Assembly (NCBI RefSeq): GCF_050157905.1
Contig: NZ_JBKIWZ010000001.1
Location: forward strand, 434,001 to 498,000
Reading direction: 5' to 3'
DNA length: 64,000 bases
From: Pantoea sp050157905
GTDB taxonomy: Bacteria; Pseudomonadota; Gammaproteobacteria; Enterobacterales; Enterobacteriaceae
Shown: positions 32,005-40,250 of the stretch, piece after piece
Layout: each line of letters starts with the position of its first letter
Numbering within the stretch: position 1 is the first letter of the stretch
Made by a program: the position numbers and the translations under genes
The notes under the pieces: generated by a model
Told to the model about the DNA's origin: nothing
The model's input: only the letters and a program-made list of their open reading frames with translations
Databases searched by the model: none

Positions 32005-33310
32005 GCTATTGCCGGTTCCATTCGCAGATGCCGGTTCTAAACAGGACATCCCTAACGATTCGCAGATCGGCGTTACAGCAGGCCGTGCCTCATATACCGA
32101 TGGCTTTCCTCCGCTGACAAGAACGCCTCTTGCGGCTGGCGGTGTGCCACCGTTTGGCACTGACTTTAATGGCGTGCTCAATGACGTTACAGCGGCCGTG
32201 CGCTGGTCACAGGCAGGCGCCGGATATCCCTTCAACACGGCATTTAACACGGCCATTGGCGGATATCCAAAGGGCGCCAGAATCCCGAACTCAACACTCG
32301 ACGGTTTCTGGCTTAATACCACTGACAGCAACAGTACCAATCCAGAAAACACGACATCTGCATTGACCGGGTGGGTGCCATCTGGATTCTATGGAACCAC
32401 GGCCATTACGGGTCTGTCTGGCTCAAGTGTAACGCTAACAACGCTGCAGGCCGGGCGTGATCGAATTACGCTGGCAGGAACTCTGACATCTAACATTAAC
32501 CTCATAGTCCCGGCGTGGGTCAAACGGTGGGAAATCGTTAATAACTGCACAGGTTCATTCAGCGTTACAGTTAAAACTCCAAACGGCAGCGGTGTTTCTG
32601 TTGCTGCTGGGATTAGTGCCTTTGTGTATGGCGATGGCACTAACATCAATCAGGCAGCAAGCCCTGGCAGCCTTATCAATGCCCAGGTTTTCACTGGCAG
32701 TGGTTCGTATACACCGACCGCGGGAACAAAAAAAATCATTGTGGAAGTGCAGGCTGGTGGTGGTGCTGGTGGCGGGACACCTGCTACCTCATCTTCACAG
32801 AACTCTGTTGCCTCTGGGGGCTCATCGGGGCAGTACGTCAAAAGCCAGTTGCAAATATCCAGCCTCTCTTTACCTGTGACGGTTACCGTTGGAATTGGAG
32901 GATCAGGCGTTGCCGGATCAGGCGGGTCTGGTGGCGGTGCGTCTATGTTTGGCCCTTATATGACTGCCTCTGGAGGTTTTGGTGGAGGAGTTGGCTCCGC
33001 TGCTTCTTCAGCTTACGTAATCCAGCCGGGTAGCGTTCGCTCTCTACCTACAACAGGAAATATTGATAATGGTGGCGGTTCCCCCGGTGGGGCCGGCATC
33101 TTTACTCAGACAGGCGCCGGAGTATCTGGAAATGGCGGCTCAAGCAGGTTTGGCGGAGGTGGAAATCCAGGATCAGTATCAGGCGGGGGATATACTCAAG
33201 CAGTCGGATATGGGTCAGGAGGAGCGGGTGCAGCAGTGGCTGCAAGTACTGCTGCTCAACCCGGCGGAGCTGGTGGGACTGGCATTGTTATCGTTTGGGA
33301 GTATGCATAA
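31982..33310 (+). CDS. Tail fibre with glycine-rich tip domain
   Basis: A 442-residue receptor-binding fibre. Residues 1-130 match the N-terminal attachment domain common to prophage fibres (PFADAGSKQDIPNDSQIGVT, GFPPLTRTPLAAGGVPPFG, GTDFNGVLNDVTAAVRW). Residues about 235-442 are strongly glycine-rich (VEVQAGGGAGGG, GIGGSGVAGSGGSGGGASMF, GNGGSSRFGGGGNPGS), like polyglycine-II adhesin tips. ATG 31982 is used; a longer frame begins within the previous gene. The DUF2612 stop lies just inside. Confidence 0.87.
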   Translation: MQNSSQPKLLPVPFADAGSKQDIPNDSQIGVTAGRASYTDGFPPLTRTPLAAGGVPPFGTDFNGVLNDVTAAVRWSQAGAGYPFNTAFNTAIGGYPKGARIPNSTLDGFWLNTTDSNSTNPENTTSALTGWVPSGFYGTTAITGLSGSSVTLTTLQAGRDRITLAGTLTSNINLIVPAWVKRWEIVNNCTGSFSVTVKTPNGSGVSVAAGISAFVYGDGTNINQAASPGSLINAQVFTGSGSYTPTAGTKKIIVEVQAGGGAGGGTPATSSSQNSVASGGSSGQYVKSQLQISSLSLPVTVTVGIGGSGVAGSGGSGGGASMFGPYMTASGGFGGGVGSAASSAYVIQPGSVRSLPTTGNIDNGGGSPGGAGIFTQTGAGVSGNGGSSRFGGGGNPGSVSGGGYTQAVGYGSGGAGAAVAASTAAQPGGAGGTGIVIVWEYA

Positions 33311-33738
33311 TGATTAAAACCTATGCGCTGGTTAAAGATGGGGTAGTAATCAACACTATTCTCTGGGATAACGAAGATCAGCCTGACTTTGACTACGGAA
33401 AAAGCTCTGGCGTTGAGGCGGTTGAAGTAGCAGAAGGAACTGCGGTTGATATTGGCTACCTTTATTCAAAAGGCAAGCTCTCCGCACCACCGCTTACTGA
33501 GGAGCAAAAAGCGGAAATCGAAAGCAGGCAGATCTCCGACAACCTTTCACTCAAAGAATTTCTAGTTTCGGAGGCAACCCAGAGACGTGACATCCTTCAG
33601 GATGCGGTGGATATGGATGAAGCCACGGATGAGGAAACAACAGCACTTCCTCTTTGGAAGAAGTACCGTTTACTTTTGAGCCGGATAGATGCAAATATAG
33701 CGGGCGAAATTCAATGGCCGGATAAGCCATCATTTTAG
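33310..33738 (+). CDS. Tail fibre assembly protein (Tfa family)
   Basis: A 142-residue chaperone for the fibre encoded upstream. Tfa features include the C-terminal WKKYRLLLSRIDANIAGEIQWPDKPSF. The ATG at 33310 overlaps the fibre stop (TAATG), so the two are coupled. Confidence 0.9.
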   Translation: MIKTYALVKDGVVINTILWDNEDQPDFDYGKSSGVEAVEVAEGTAVDIGYLYSKGKLSAPPLTEEQKAEIESRQISDNLSLKEFLVSEATQRRDILQDAVDMDEATDEETTALPLWKKYRLLLSRIDANIAGEIQWPDKPSF

Positions 33739-33773
33739 ATGGTAGACTATATGGAGGCCAGCTAGGCCTCCAA

Positions 33774-35000
33774 TTACTTAACTATTCTTCTGATATTGAA
33801 TAACGTATAAACAATCAAACATAAATTAAAAACATACAAAACCCTACCCCCAGATGCATAAGCTGTTGGCGACAAACCAATCGCAACTGTTACCAGCATA
33901 CCCGCCATTAGCGTAATGAATGCGCTGTAATCCCTTTCTTCGCCAATATCCTCTATAGAACCGGCAGCCATGCATATCAATGTCATCAAATAGAATAAGT
34001 AACAGCAGTAAACTTTAATGTTAGAGAAGTCAACATAGTAAAACCTACCCTCGTATGTAAGATATTTAATCTCTCTCATGTACATAGAGTCAGATGTAAA
34101 GCAAAGCAGGATCGCGGCGATGGAAACAGTTAAACACAAACGACTCAATGTGTTTACTTTTCCCTTTCTGACTATAAAAAATATAAGTGATAGGCAGCCA
34201 GATATGAAGCAGTAATTTCTTCCTGTGGCAATATTTTCTACTAGTCTGTCGACACCTATTATGGACTTCTGAAATATATTCATGTCGAAAATCTGCGGCA
34301 TATACCGGAAAGCTTCAGCCTGAAATCTATTATAAGATCCTGGGCTTAACAAAGTAAGGGCAGCTCCTAGTAAGACAACTAAATATGCGATATGTATTGT
34401 GGCGTTTTTGGCCCGGTCGTTTTCGGATTTCAGATATAGAAATGGGATTAAAATAATCAGCAATATCGCAAGCTGTTCTGATGAAGTTGCCACTAGAGAT
34501 AGCGTAATAGCCAGAAGCACTCTAATTTTACTCGTTGAATGACTAAGTAGTGTGCTAACAGCAAATAGTGCGCATGTTGCTGGGAGCAGGTAGTTATAGA
34601 ATCCTGTAATCCACCATTGAGAATCTCCCGATATCGACAAATTTATTGCAAGCATAAATGCCAGCACTAATGGCAATCCATGCATCAATGACACCCTTCC
34701 TCTAAGGGATATTGACCATATAAAGTAAGATGAGGATAATAGGCACAGAGGAATCATTATCTTCCAGAATGAACTTATGGTAATTGTGAGTGCCATAATT
34801 GCTTCAATAAAAACTCGTCCACTCCATGTCTCATATCTTTCAATCAGGAATCCCCATATTGATGAGTTATTCAAGGCATTTGAGAATGTCACATCATCAG
34901 CGTAATCCATAAGCTTGAGCTTGCTTGCAAGAATTGCAAAGGTGATAATAAGAACCGAAAAGAAAAGCCATTTTGACAATGATTTATTATTTGCATTCAT
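33774..35000 (-). CDS. Multi-spanning Gtr-type membrane protein (DUF6056-like)
   Basis: A 408-residue protein with about ten membrane segments and a loop containing MDYADDVTFSNALNN after the first one. This architecture is that of serotype-specific glucosyltransferases (GtrII/GtrIV type, DUF6056), which add a sugar to the O antigen in the periplasm and block readsorption of the phage. It lies downstream of gtrA in a leftward operon. The low GC is typical of gtr genes. Confidence 0.78.
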   Translation of the reverse strand: MNANNKSLSKWLFFSVLIITFAILASKLKLMDYADDVTFSNALNNSSIWGFLIERYETWSGRVFIEAIMALTITISSFWKIMIPLCLLSSSYFIWSISLRGRVSLMHGLPLVLAFMLAINLSISGDSQWWITGFYNYLLPATCALFAVSTLLSHSTSKIRVLLAITLSLVATSSEQLAILLIILIPFLYLKSENDRAKNATIHIAYLVVLLGAALTLLSPGSYNRFQAEAFRYMPQIFDMNIFQKSIIGVDRLVENIATGRNYCFISGCLSLIFFIVRKGKVNTLSRLCLTVSIAAILLCFTSDSMYMREIKYLTYEGRFYYVDFSNIKVYCCYLFYLMTLICMAAGSIEDIGEERDYSAFITLMAGMLVTVAIGLSPTAYASGGRVLYVFNLCLIVYTLFNIRRIVK

Positions 35001-35011
35001 AGCTGAAAACC

Positions 35012-35455
35012 TTAGTCAGAATCACCATGCTTATCCATGATATAAAAGTTATAATGATAATTACTTATTTCATTGCTAATTGGCAGGTAAAGAGATGCGT
35101 TGAACCCTGAATTTTCAAAATCATTATTCCTTGAGAAAACTTGGTTAACATCATCTCTAACATAAGTTAAAGAAGGGATAACAAACTCTTTCTTTCCAGT
35201 ATCAATGGTTACTACGGTTTTGATTTTTTTAGGGAAGTCATCCGCAAAAAACCAACCTCTAATTTGGTATGAGCTTTTCTGTTTTGAACACATGTCAATG
35301 CTATATTTTAGAGATGATCCTTTGTAAGTATCAAACTTTGAGGTAAATGGCTTTGCGTAATTCCATGATTTAAAAGATAAGAAGACAAAAAACATGCAAG
35401 AGAGAGAAAAAATAATAAATATTATGTTTGGGTTTCTGATTTTAATAAATAACAT
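35012..35455 (-). CDS. Membrane-anchored periplasmic protein in the gtr-like operon
   Basis: A 147-residue protein from ATG 35455 (a TTG two codons earlier is possible). One N-terminal membrane segment (IIFIIFSLSCMFFVFLSF) is followed by a beta-rich domain (IRGWFFADDFPKKIKTVVTI, then NSGFNASLYLP). It occupies the place of gtrB but has no glycosyltransferase GT-A motif and is far too short. Unknown role; perhaps an accessory of the DUF6056 protein. Confidence 0.68.
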   Translation of the reverse strand: MLFIKIRNPNIIFIIFSLSCMFFVFLSFKSWNYAKPFTSKFDTYKGSSLKYSIDMCSKQKSSYQIRGWFFADDFPKKIKTVVTIDTGKKEFVIPSLTYVRDDVNQVFSRNNDFENSGFNASLYLPISNEISNYHYNFYIMDKHGDSD

Positions 35456-35501
35456 TTTCAAAGATCCATCAAGTGAATATATTTATTTAAGGCCTTTATT
35501 T

Positions 35502-35870
35502 TTATACTGGGTTGGCTTTATGCCTAAAAGCTATAAATTTAGAATAAGAAAACCCAAACAACATACTTATACTGGAAAAAACAATGAGAGTAACCACAGG
35601 ACTAATGCCAGAATGATCTCCATCTATGCCTACTGCAGTGGCGATGCCACCCATAAAAAATAAATAGACAAGGTAGCTGATTGTTGCGGCCTCAGAGCTA
35701 AAGGTCCATTTCTCGTTGGCGTAAAAAGAGAAGGTTACCGCAATGAAAAATGCGGCAAAGTTGGAAAAAGATTGCGTCTGCCCGCTAGTGTATAAAGCAG
35801 CAAAAATAACCCAATGAATCATTGTGTTAATCACTCCGACTGAGGCATATCTTGCAAAAACATTCATCAT
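35502..35870 (-). CDS. gtrA: GtrA-like flippase
   Basis: A 122-residue GtrA-family protein with four membrane segments: FARYASVGVINTMIHWVIFA, FSNFAAFFIAVTFSFYANEK (with the family's WTFSS following), and two more. GtrA flips bactoprenyl-linked sugar to the periplasm. It is the first gene of the leftward operon. No gtrB lies between it and the polytopic transferase. Confidence 0.87.
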   Translation of the reverse strand: MMNVFARYASVGVINTMIHWVIFAALYTSGQTQSFSNFAAFFIAVTFSFYANEKWTFSSEAATISYLVYLFFMGGIATAVGIDGDHSGISPVVTLIVFSSISMLFGFSYSKFIAFRHKANPV

Positions 35871-35956
35871 TAAGAGTTACCCCTGTTGCATATTGCCCCG
35901 GATCATGTCACCTGATGGACAGCAAGGCAAGAATTCGTCAAGAAATGTTATCAATT

Positions 35957-35977
35957 AAAAAAGCCCGGCGACCGGGC
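35957..35977 (-). terminator. Leftward terminator upstream of gtrA
   Basis: GCCCGG-CGA-CCGGGC (35963-35977) is a perfect 6-bp GC stem, followed on the minus strand by six T. It would stop leftward read-through into the gtr-like operon. Confidence 0.7.
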
Positions 35978-36131
35978 AATGACTCAGCCGCGCCTCTCTG
36001 AGCAGGCTGCGGGGTGGGTGATTAGAGGTTAGTTACGCTCAACTTAGGAAGCCAGTGTAAAAAGCCATCGACATCAGCAGCTTTACAATTTTGGGAGCCG
36101 CTTCGCCTTGATCAAATCCACTGATCGATAT

Positions 36132-36151
36132 TACTGTTTATCCATACAGTA
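36132..36151 (+). promoter_or_regulatory. LexA (SOS) box
   Basis: TACTGTTTATCCATACAGTA has the CTG-N10-CAG core and a near-consensus flank. It lies 22 bp before the next gene start, so LexA would repress the two genes that follow and damage would induce them. Confidence 0.88.
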
Positions 36152-36172
36152 TTTATCAGAGGAGGATTTAGC

Positions 36173-36412
36173 ATGGCGAGAGAGAGTGACATACGCGGAG
36201 CATTCATGGCTGCGATAAAGAAAGACAGCAGAGGACGGCAGATTGTCACCACAGCGGCGTTCCAGAAGCAGCTGGATGATGTTAACCATGTGTGGACGCT
36301 GGCGGAGTGCAACCGGTGGATTCGGTACTATCAGAACTTCTTCTTCGAGCTGATTACAGAGGAAAGCGAGAATAAGACCTGGGCGCTTCGCAACATGGGA
36401 TATGTGAGGTAA
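36173..36412 (+). CDS. SOS-controlled prophage protein, 79 residues
   Basis: It begins MARESDIRGAFMAAIKKDSR and contains VTTAAFQKQLDDVNHVWTLA followed by NRWIRYYQNFF. Small proteins of this pattern are common at the right end of enterobacterial prophages, next to a UmuD-like gene. It is directly after a LexA box. The function is unknown; probable DNA-binding or polymerase-associated role is inference from context. Confidence 0.75.
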   Translation: MARESDIRGAFMAAIKKDSRGRQIVTTAAFQKQLDDVNHVWTLAECNRWIRYYQNFFFELITEESENKTWALRNMGYVR

Positions 36413-36414
36413 CT

Positions 36415-36738
36415 ATGGGCTTTCCATCACCTGCAAGCGACTATATTGAGAAGCGCATCGACCTTAACGACATACTGATGCCGCACCGGAACAACATGAT
36501 ATTGATTGAGACGCCGGAAGGGTTCGTGCTGGCCGATAAATCAGTAAAGCCAAAGCCGGGCGATAAGGTGGCATTTCAGGCGGGCGAGTTCCCGCAGTTG
36601 GGCAGGCTGTTCCGGACGAGCATCATTACCCTGGACGGTGAGACGATCGACGGAGAAGGGCTGGAGGGGATTATCGTGCTGGGGAAGGTGACAGCGGAAG
36701 TCTTGTCCGTGCATGAACCCAGCAGGCCGATAATCTGA
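36415..36738 (+). CDS. UmuD'-like protein lacking the protease residues
   Basis: A 107-residue protein that starts MGFPSPASDYIEKRIDLN. This matches E. coli UmuD from Gly25, the residue exposed by its self-cleavage (GFPSPAADYVEQRIDLN). The rest keeps an S24-like beta fold (IIVLGKVTAEVL), but the GDSM serine and catalytic lysine regions are not recognisable. It therefore looks like a pre-processed UmuD', as reported for P1 HumD. It could act with host UmuC in mutagenic repair. It is in one operon with the 36173 gene under a LexA box. Confidence 0.8.
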   Translation: MGFPSPASDYIEKRIDLNDILMPHRNNMILIETPEGFVLADKSVKPKPGDKVAFQAGEFPQLGRLFRTSIITLDGETIDGEGLEGIIVLGKVTAEVLSVHEPSRPII

Positions 36739-36757
36739 TGGGACAGATTTGAGACAC

Positions 36758-36795
36758 GCAAAGGTTTGAATCTCTTTTCAGGCCTTTGCATGTTT
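36758..36795 (+). terminator. Possible terminator after the UmuD'-like gene
   Basis: GCAAAGG and CCTTTGC (36758-36764, 36783-36789) pair across an 18-base loop and are followed by ATGTTTT. The loop is long, so the call is weak. Confidence 0.35.
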
Positions 36796-36863
36796 TCGCA
36801 TCATGGGACGTGTGAGCGCGGCAGGATGCGGTAAATAACTGTGTTAAAAGGTAATTCTAGGAA

Positions 36864-36908
36864 CTTCTAAGCCGTAGGTCACAGGTTCGAATCCTGTAGG
36901 GCGTGCCA
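36864..36908 (+). other. attR-like 3' fragment of tRNA-Arg(UCU)
   Basis: The segment reads from the anticodon loop CTTCTAA through a complete T arm (ACAGG-TTCGAAT-CCTGT) to the 3' acceptor strand and CCA. It resembles the 3' part of E. coli argU. The bases before it cannot form the anticodon stem or the 5' half, so it is a fragment and not a functional tRNA. Phages that integrate in argU-type genes leave such a duplicate at one end. Confidence 0.82.
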
Positions 36909-36920
36909 GATTCCTGTTAA

Positions 36921-36945
36921 AAGACGCCAGCGGGTGTCTTTCTTA
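36921..36945 (+). terminator. Terminator behind the tRNA fragment
   Basis: AAGACGCC-AGCG-GGTGTCTT forms an 8-bp stem with one G-T pair, then TCTT. It is probably the native terminator of the tRNA gene, left on the chromosomal side of the attachment site. Confidence 0.65.
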
Positions 36946-37395
36946 TGCGGCACTTCAGTCATCATCTTGTAAGCCATACAAATCCAGCCAGCGTCTATCA
37001 GCTAACCTCCCGAAAATTCTGCAGAGCTTCCTGTTCCGGCGTATTTGAAAACGATCCTGGTGCGATTCAGAGCTGTTTAATTGATACGGGGAAATACTCT
37101 TTTCCCAGCCGGTAACACATTTCTTTAAACATTAATCAACTTTCGCAGAGAGACAATGACAGGTTTTCATCCTCTGTTCTGACTGTGTGCTTCAGGTAAC
37201 AGGCAAACGTTTTTTAGCATTTCCGGGACACGATGGGTCAGAAAGTAGTCTGTCAGGCGATAAAATGTTCAGCAATCCATGCTGTCAGGAAGAGTGCCGG
37301 ACAGTGGAGATTTTCCTTCAGAAATAAGCGTTAAAGTTTTCTCGCGGCCTGCCGAAGATGGTGGGGCTATTAACGCAAATTGATAAGGGAATATT
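36946..37395. other. Intergenic region without a recognised gene
   Basis: About 450 bp between the prophage end and the next gene. No open frame with a ribosome site or recognisable family is seen on either strand. It should contain the promoter of the 37396 gene. Confidence 0.5.
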
Positions 37396-37923
37396 ATGAA
37401 GCATAATCTGATAGCCAGCCTGGTCATTGGCGGCTCTTTAATCTTATCCGCGGCAATCGTTTCAGGCGCGATCCCACTGAAAAACGAAAACGTGCTGCCG
37501 GTCGTCGATGGTGGTGTAAAACTGGGTAACGTCTACAGCGAAGATGATCTGGTTTCAGCCAGACTGGTATTCAGTGATGATAATCAGGATCAGGTATTAT
37601 TCGAAAATGCAGGGCCTCAGGAAGCGAACGCGCGTCTGCAGGAAAAGATGATTGAGCTTGCAAAACAGGTTAATTTTAATCAGAAGGATGAGGCGAAAAA
37701 AATAACAGCAGAGAACTTATCCATTAAGGTTCCCGCAACACTGGTGTTTACGTCATCAGTTAAATATCGCTCTGAATACCAACCTTCATTTACGCTGACG
37801 CTGACGAAAAAGAATGTGGATGTGCCAGCGAATGCGAAGATGCTGGAAACCCTGAAGGCCGCAACCGCTGATTTTGTTAAAAGCCAGAAAGCGCAGTTTG
37901 CGTCGTCGCACTTTATTAAGTAA
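37396..37923 (+). CDS. Hypothetical exported or membrane-anchored protein, 175 residues
   Basis: It has an N-terminal hydrophobic segment (LIASLVIGGSLILSAAIVSG) that is either a signal anchor or an uncleaved signal peptide. The rest is periplasmic, polar and mixed alpha/beta (VKLGNVYSEDDLVSARLVFS, then PATLVFTSSVKYRSEYQPSF). The family is not recognised. It stands alone with its own terminator, between the attachment site and the CDI locus. Confidence 0.75.
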   Translation: MKHNLIASLVIGGSLILSAAIVSGAIPLKNENVLPVVDGGVKLGNVYSEDDLVSARLVFSDDNQDQVLFENAGPQEANARLQEKMIELAKQVNFNQKDEAKKITAENLSIKVPATLVFTSSVKYRSEYQPSFTLTLTKKNVDVPANAKMLETLKAATADFVKSQKAQFASSHFIK

Positions 37924-37936
37924 GGCAGTCAATTCA

Positions 37937-37958
37937 AACCCGCCCCGGCGGGTTTTTT
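37937..37958 (+). terminator. Terminator of the 37396 gene
   Basis: AACCCGCC-CC-GGCGGGTT forms an 8-bp stem followed by TTTT. It ends the single-gene unit. Confidence 0.88.
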
Positions 37959-38553
37959 ATCGCCCGTCATCAGCGAATGATCGGGATGAACACTGCCAGA
38001 GTGTTCATCGCGGGATGCGCCGTTCCGGATGCTTGCCCGGAACCGGCACAGGAGACAAGCGTTTTACCTGACCCCCGTCCGAAGAAAGTGCCGTGCAGGA
38101 GAGGTGCTTTAGCAGGCTGGCATAGCAAAAGTGCGAAGCTGACTTCTCCATCGTGAGGCGGGTTGGCCATAAACGACCCTTATCCAGCTTGCGCCTCTGA
38201 GTGACCCCTGGCTGCCATACACAGTCACGCTTCTGTTACGTTCACACCCTCATATCCGCATGCTGCAGACGTTTCGCTACCCCAATCGCGTAAAATATTT
38301 TTTGTCCCGCCGCCCGCTTTTCCTGTGAACCGGTGCTTTACTAAATCATGGCTCTGCACTTGCGTACTTTTTCATCTTGTGACCGGTTTTTTCTCTGGGA
38401 GCATACAGCAGTTTTAATGATTAAATTATCTTAACTGGCAGTCTGAAAATGCCTGGCGAATATTGTTGTTAATTCGGTTTTATGGATAATACACAGCTAT
38501 ATTTACTCAAATTAACAATTTTTACGATTAGTTTACGCGACAGGGACTGTCTT
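37959..38553. other. Intergenic region upstream of the CDI operon
   Basis: About 595 bp. A minus-strand frame at 37970-38170 (begins MANPPHDGEVSFALLLCQPA) is open and I have a vague recollection of similar short dispersed frames in enterobacteria, but I cannot support it as a gene. The last 150 bp become AT-rich and should hold the cdiB promoter. Confidence 0.45.
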
Positions 38554-40248
38554 ATGGCTTTGAAAAACACATCAATTTCGCTTTGCTTTTCTCTGATGGC
38601 TGGCGCTTTTATCGCCACTAAAGCTTTTGCAGCAGACGCGTTACCTGATGCAGATGATCAGATCCGGCAGCAGCAACAGCGCCAGCAGGCGCTGGAGCAG
38701 CAAATTGCGCCGAAAGCGCCCGATGTGCGGCTTTCACCGCCCGCATCCGGCTTTGGTCGTATCCGGTTTCCTGATGAAAAACCCTGTTTTCCTGTCGCCC
38801 GCATCATGCTGGAAGGGCAGCAGGCTCTGCCTCACTGGTTGCCGCTTAACCATATTGCCAGCCAGGCCCGGGGAAAATGTCTGGGCGCGCGGGGCATTAA
38901 CCTGCTGATGAGTACGCTGCAAAACCGGCTGGTGGATCATGGCTATGTCACCACGCGCGTGCTGGCACCGTCACAGGATCTCAACAGTGGCGTGCTGCGT
39001 CTGGTGATCCTGCCCGGCTATGTCCGCGAGGCAAAACTGACGCCGGATAGCGACCGTCATCTCTGGCTGTACAGCGCTTTTCCTGCGCACGATGGCAACC
39101 TGCTGGATTTGCGGGATATCGAACAGGGGCTGGAAAACCTGCAACGGCTGCCTACGGTGGACGCTGATATGTCGATAGTGCCTGGTGAACAGCCGGGTGA
39201 GAGCGATATTCAGGTGCGCTGGAAGCAAAAGAAGATGTGGCGTGTCGGTGTCTCGCTTGATGACTCCGGGACCCGCAGCACCGGACGTTACTCCGGTGGA
39301 GTGACCCTGTCGCTCGATAACCCTTTTGCGCTGAGCGACCTTTTTTATGTATCAGCCACGCACGATCTGCAGAGCGGGGGCGGTAAAGGCAGCAAAAACC
39401 TTACCGGCCACTACTCCGTGCCGTTTGGTTACTGGATGTTCTCTGCGACAGGCAGCGACTATGACTATCACCAGACGGTGGCGGGAACCAATCAGGACTA
39501 CCGGTATAGCGGCAAAAGTAAAAGCCTGGATCTGCAGCTCAGCCGTGTCCTGCATCGCAATGGCTCACAGAAAACCTCACTGACCTATGATGTCCTGACG
39601 CGCGAAACCCATAACTATATCAATGACACTGAAGTTCAGGTCCAGCATCGTCAGACCGCTGCGTGGCGTATCGGTCTGCAACACCGCCACTATATCCGTC
39701 AGGCAACGCTGGATGCAGGCATCAGCTATCAGCGGGGGACGCGCTGGTTCGGTGCGCAGCCCGCACCCGAGGAGTACTTTGGCGAAGCAACGGCGCTGAG
39801 CAAAATCGTTCAGCTTAACGCGCAGTTTAATCTGCCATTCAGCCTCGGTGACCAGCATTTTCGATACAACGTTCAGTACCTGCGCCAGATGAGCAATACG
39901 CCGCTCACGCCACAGGAACAATTCTCTATTGGTAACCGCTGGACCGTGCGCGGCTTTGACGGTGAGCGCACGCTTAATGCCAGCCGTGGCTGGTTTGTCC
40001 GCAATGACATTGCCTGGCGTACGCCGCTGCCTGCGCAGGAGTTCTACCTTGGCGCGGACTATGGCGAAGTGGGCGGAGCAGGCAGTGAACTGCTGACGGG
40101 GCAGCATCTGGCAGGCGGTGTCGCAGGGCTGCGTGGTCAGGCTTTTAATACCGGTTATGACCTGTTTATCGGCACGCCGCTGTCGAAACCAGAGGGCTTA
40201 CGCACCAGCAGCGTCACGCTCGGCTTCAACCTTAACTGGAGCTACTGA
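38554..40248 (+). CDS. cdiB: CdiB two-partner secretion transporter
   Basis: A 564-residue outer-membrane Omp85-type transporter that exports CdiA. A signal peptide ends near AFA (residues 24-26, TKAFA/AD). A helix with Gln-rich repeats (IRQQQQRQQALEQQI) follows, then POTRA domains (about 65-230) and a 16-strand barrel. The barrel carries the conserved NRWTVRGFDGERTL near 470 and ends in a terminal Tyr (LNWSY). ATG 38554 is chosen because the signal peptide begins there; the longer frame has none. Confidence 0.93.
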   Translation: MALKNTSISLCFSLMAGAFIATKAFAADALPDADDQIRQQQQRQQALEQQIAPKAPDVRLSPPASGFGRIRFPDEKPCFPVARIMLEGQQALPHWLPLNHIASQARGKCLGARGINLLMSTLQNRLVDHGYVTTRVLAPSQDLNSGVLRLVILPGYVREAKLTPDSDRHLWLYSAFPAHDGNLLDLRDIEQGLENLQRLPTVDADMSIVPGEQPGESDIQVRWKQKKMWRVGVSLDDSGTRSTGRYSGGVTLSLDNPFALSDLFYVSATHDLQSGGGKGSKNLTGHYSVPFGYWMFSATGSDYDYHQTVAGTNQDYRYSGKSKSLDLQLSRVLHRNGSQKTSLTYDVLTRETHNYINDTEVQVQHRQTAAWRIGLQHRHYIRQATLDAGISYQRGTRWFGAQPAPEEYFGEATALSKIVQLNAQFNLPFSLGDQHFRYNVQYLRQMSNTPLTPQEQFSIGNRWTVRGFDGERTLNASRGWFVRNDIAWRTPLPAQEFYLGADYGEVGGAGSELLTGQHLAGGVAGLRGQAFNTGYDLFIGTPLSKPEGLRTSSVTLGFNLNWSY

Positions 40249-40250
40249 AG

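Larger units (their letters stand above)
35871..36172. other. Intergenic control region between gtrA and the SOS-regulated pair
   Basis: About 300 bp between divergent units. It holds a hairpin with a T-run on the minus strand (35957-35977) and a LexA box (36132-36151). I see no gene in it; one GATC is present but no repeated Dam/OxyR arrangement of the kind that drives gtr phase variation. Confidence 0.6.
1..36908. mobile_element. Prophage, left end outside the window, right end at a tRNA-Arg fragment
   Basis: The genes run in lambdoid order from a CI-type repressor through replication, nin, antiterminator, lysis, packaging, head, tail and fibre genes to a serotype-conversion-like operon. 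The right boundary is put at 36908, where a 3' tRNA-Arg(UCU)-like fragment ends; beyond it there are no phage genes. No integrase or excisionase is visible, so the attL end must lie before position 1. Regulation is lambdoid but the virion genes (DUF3383, DUF3277, baseplate J) point to a contractile tail. All essential virion genes look intact, so it may be inducible; that is inference. Confidence 0.93.

Noticed and set aside
35871..36000. Dam/OxyR-type phase-variation region upstream of gtrA
   Set aside because: Only one GATC is present; the paired GATC and OxyR half-site layout of Salmonella gtr operons is absent.
36862..36908. Functional tRNA-Arg gene
   Set aside because: The 5' half, D arm and 5' anticodon stem are missing, so it is an attachment-site fragment.
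37970..38170. Minus-strand frame starting MANPPHDGEVSF
   Set aside because: Open and vaguely familiar, but I could not name a family or see a promoter or ribosome site, so it is mentioned only under the intergenic region.
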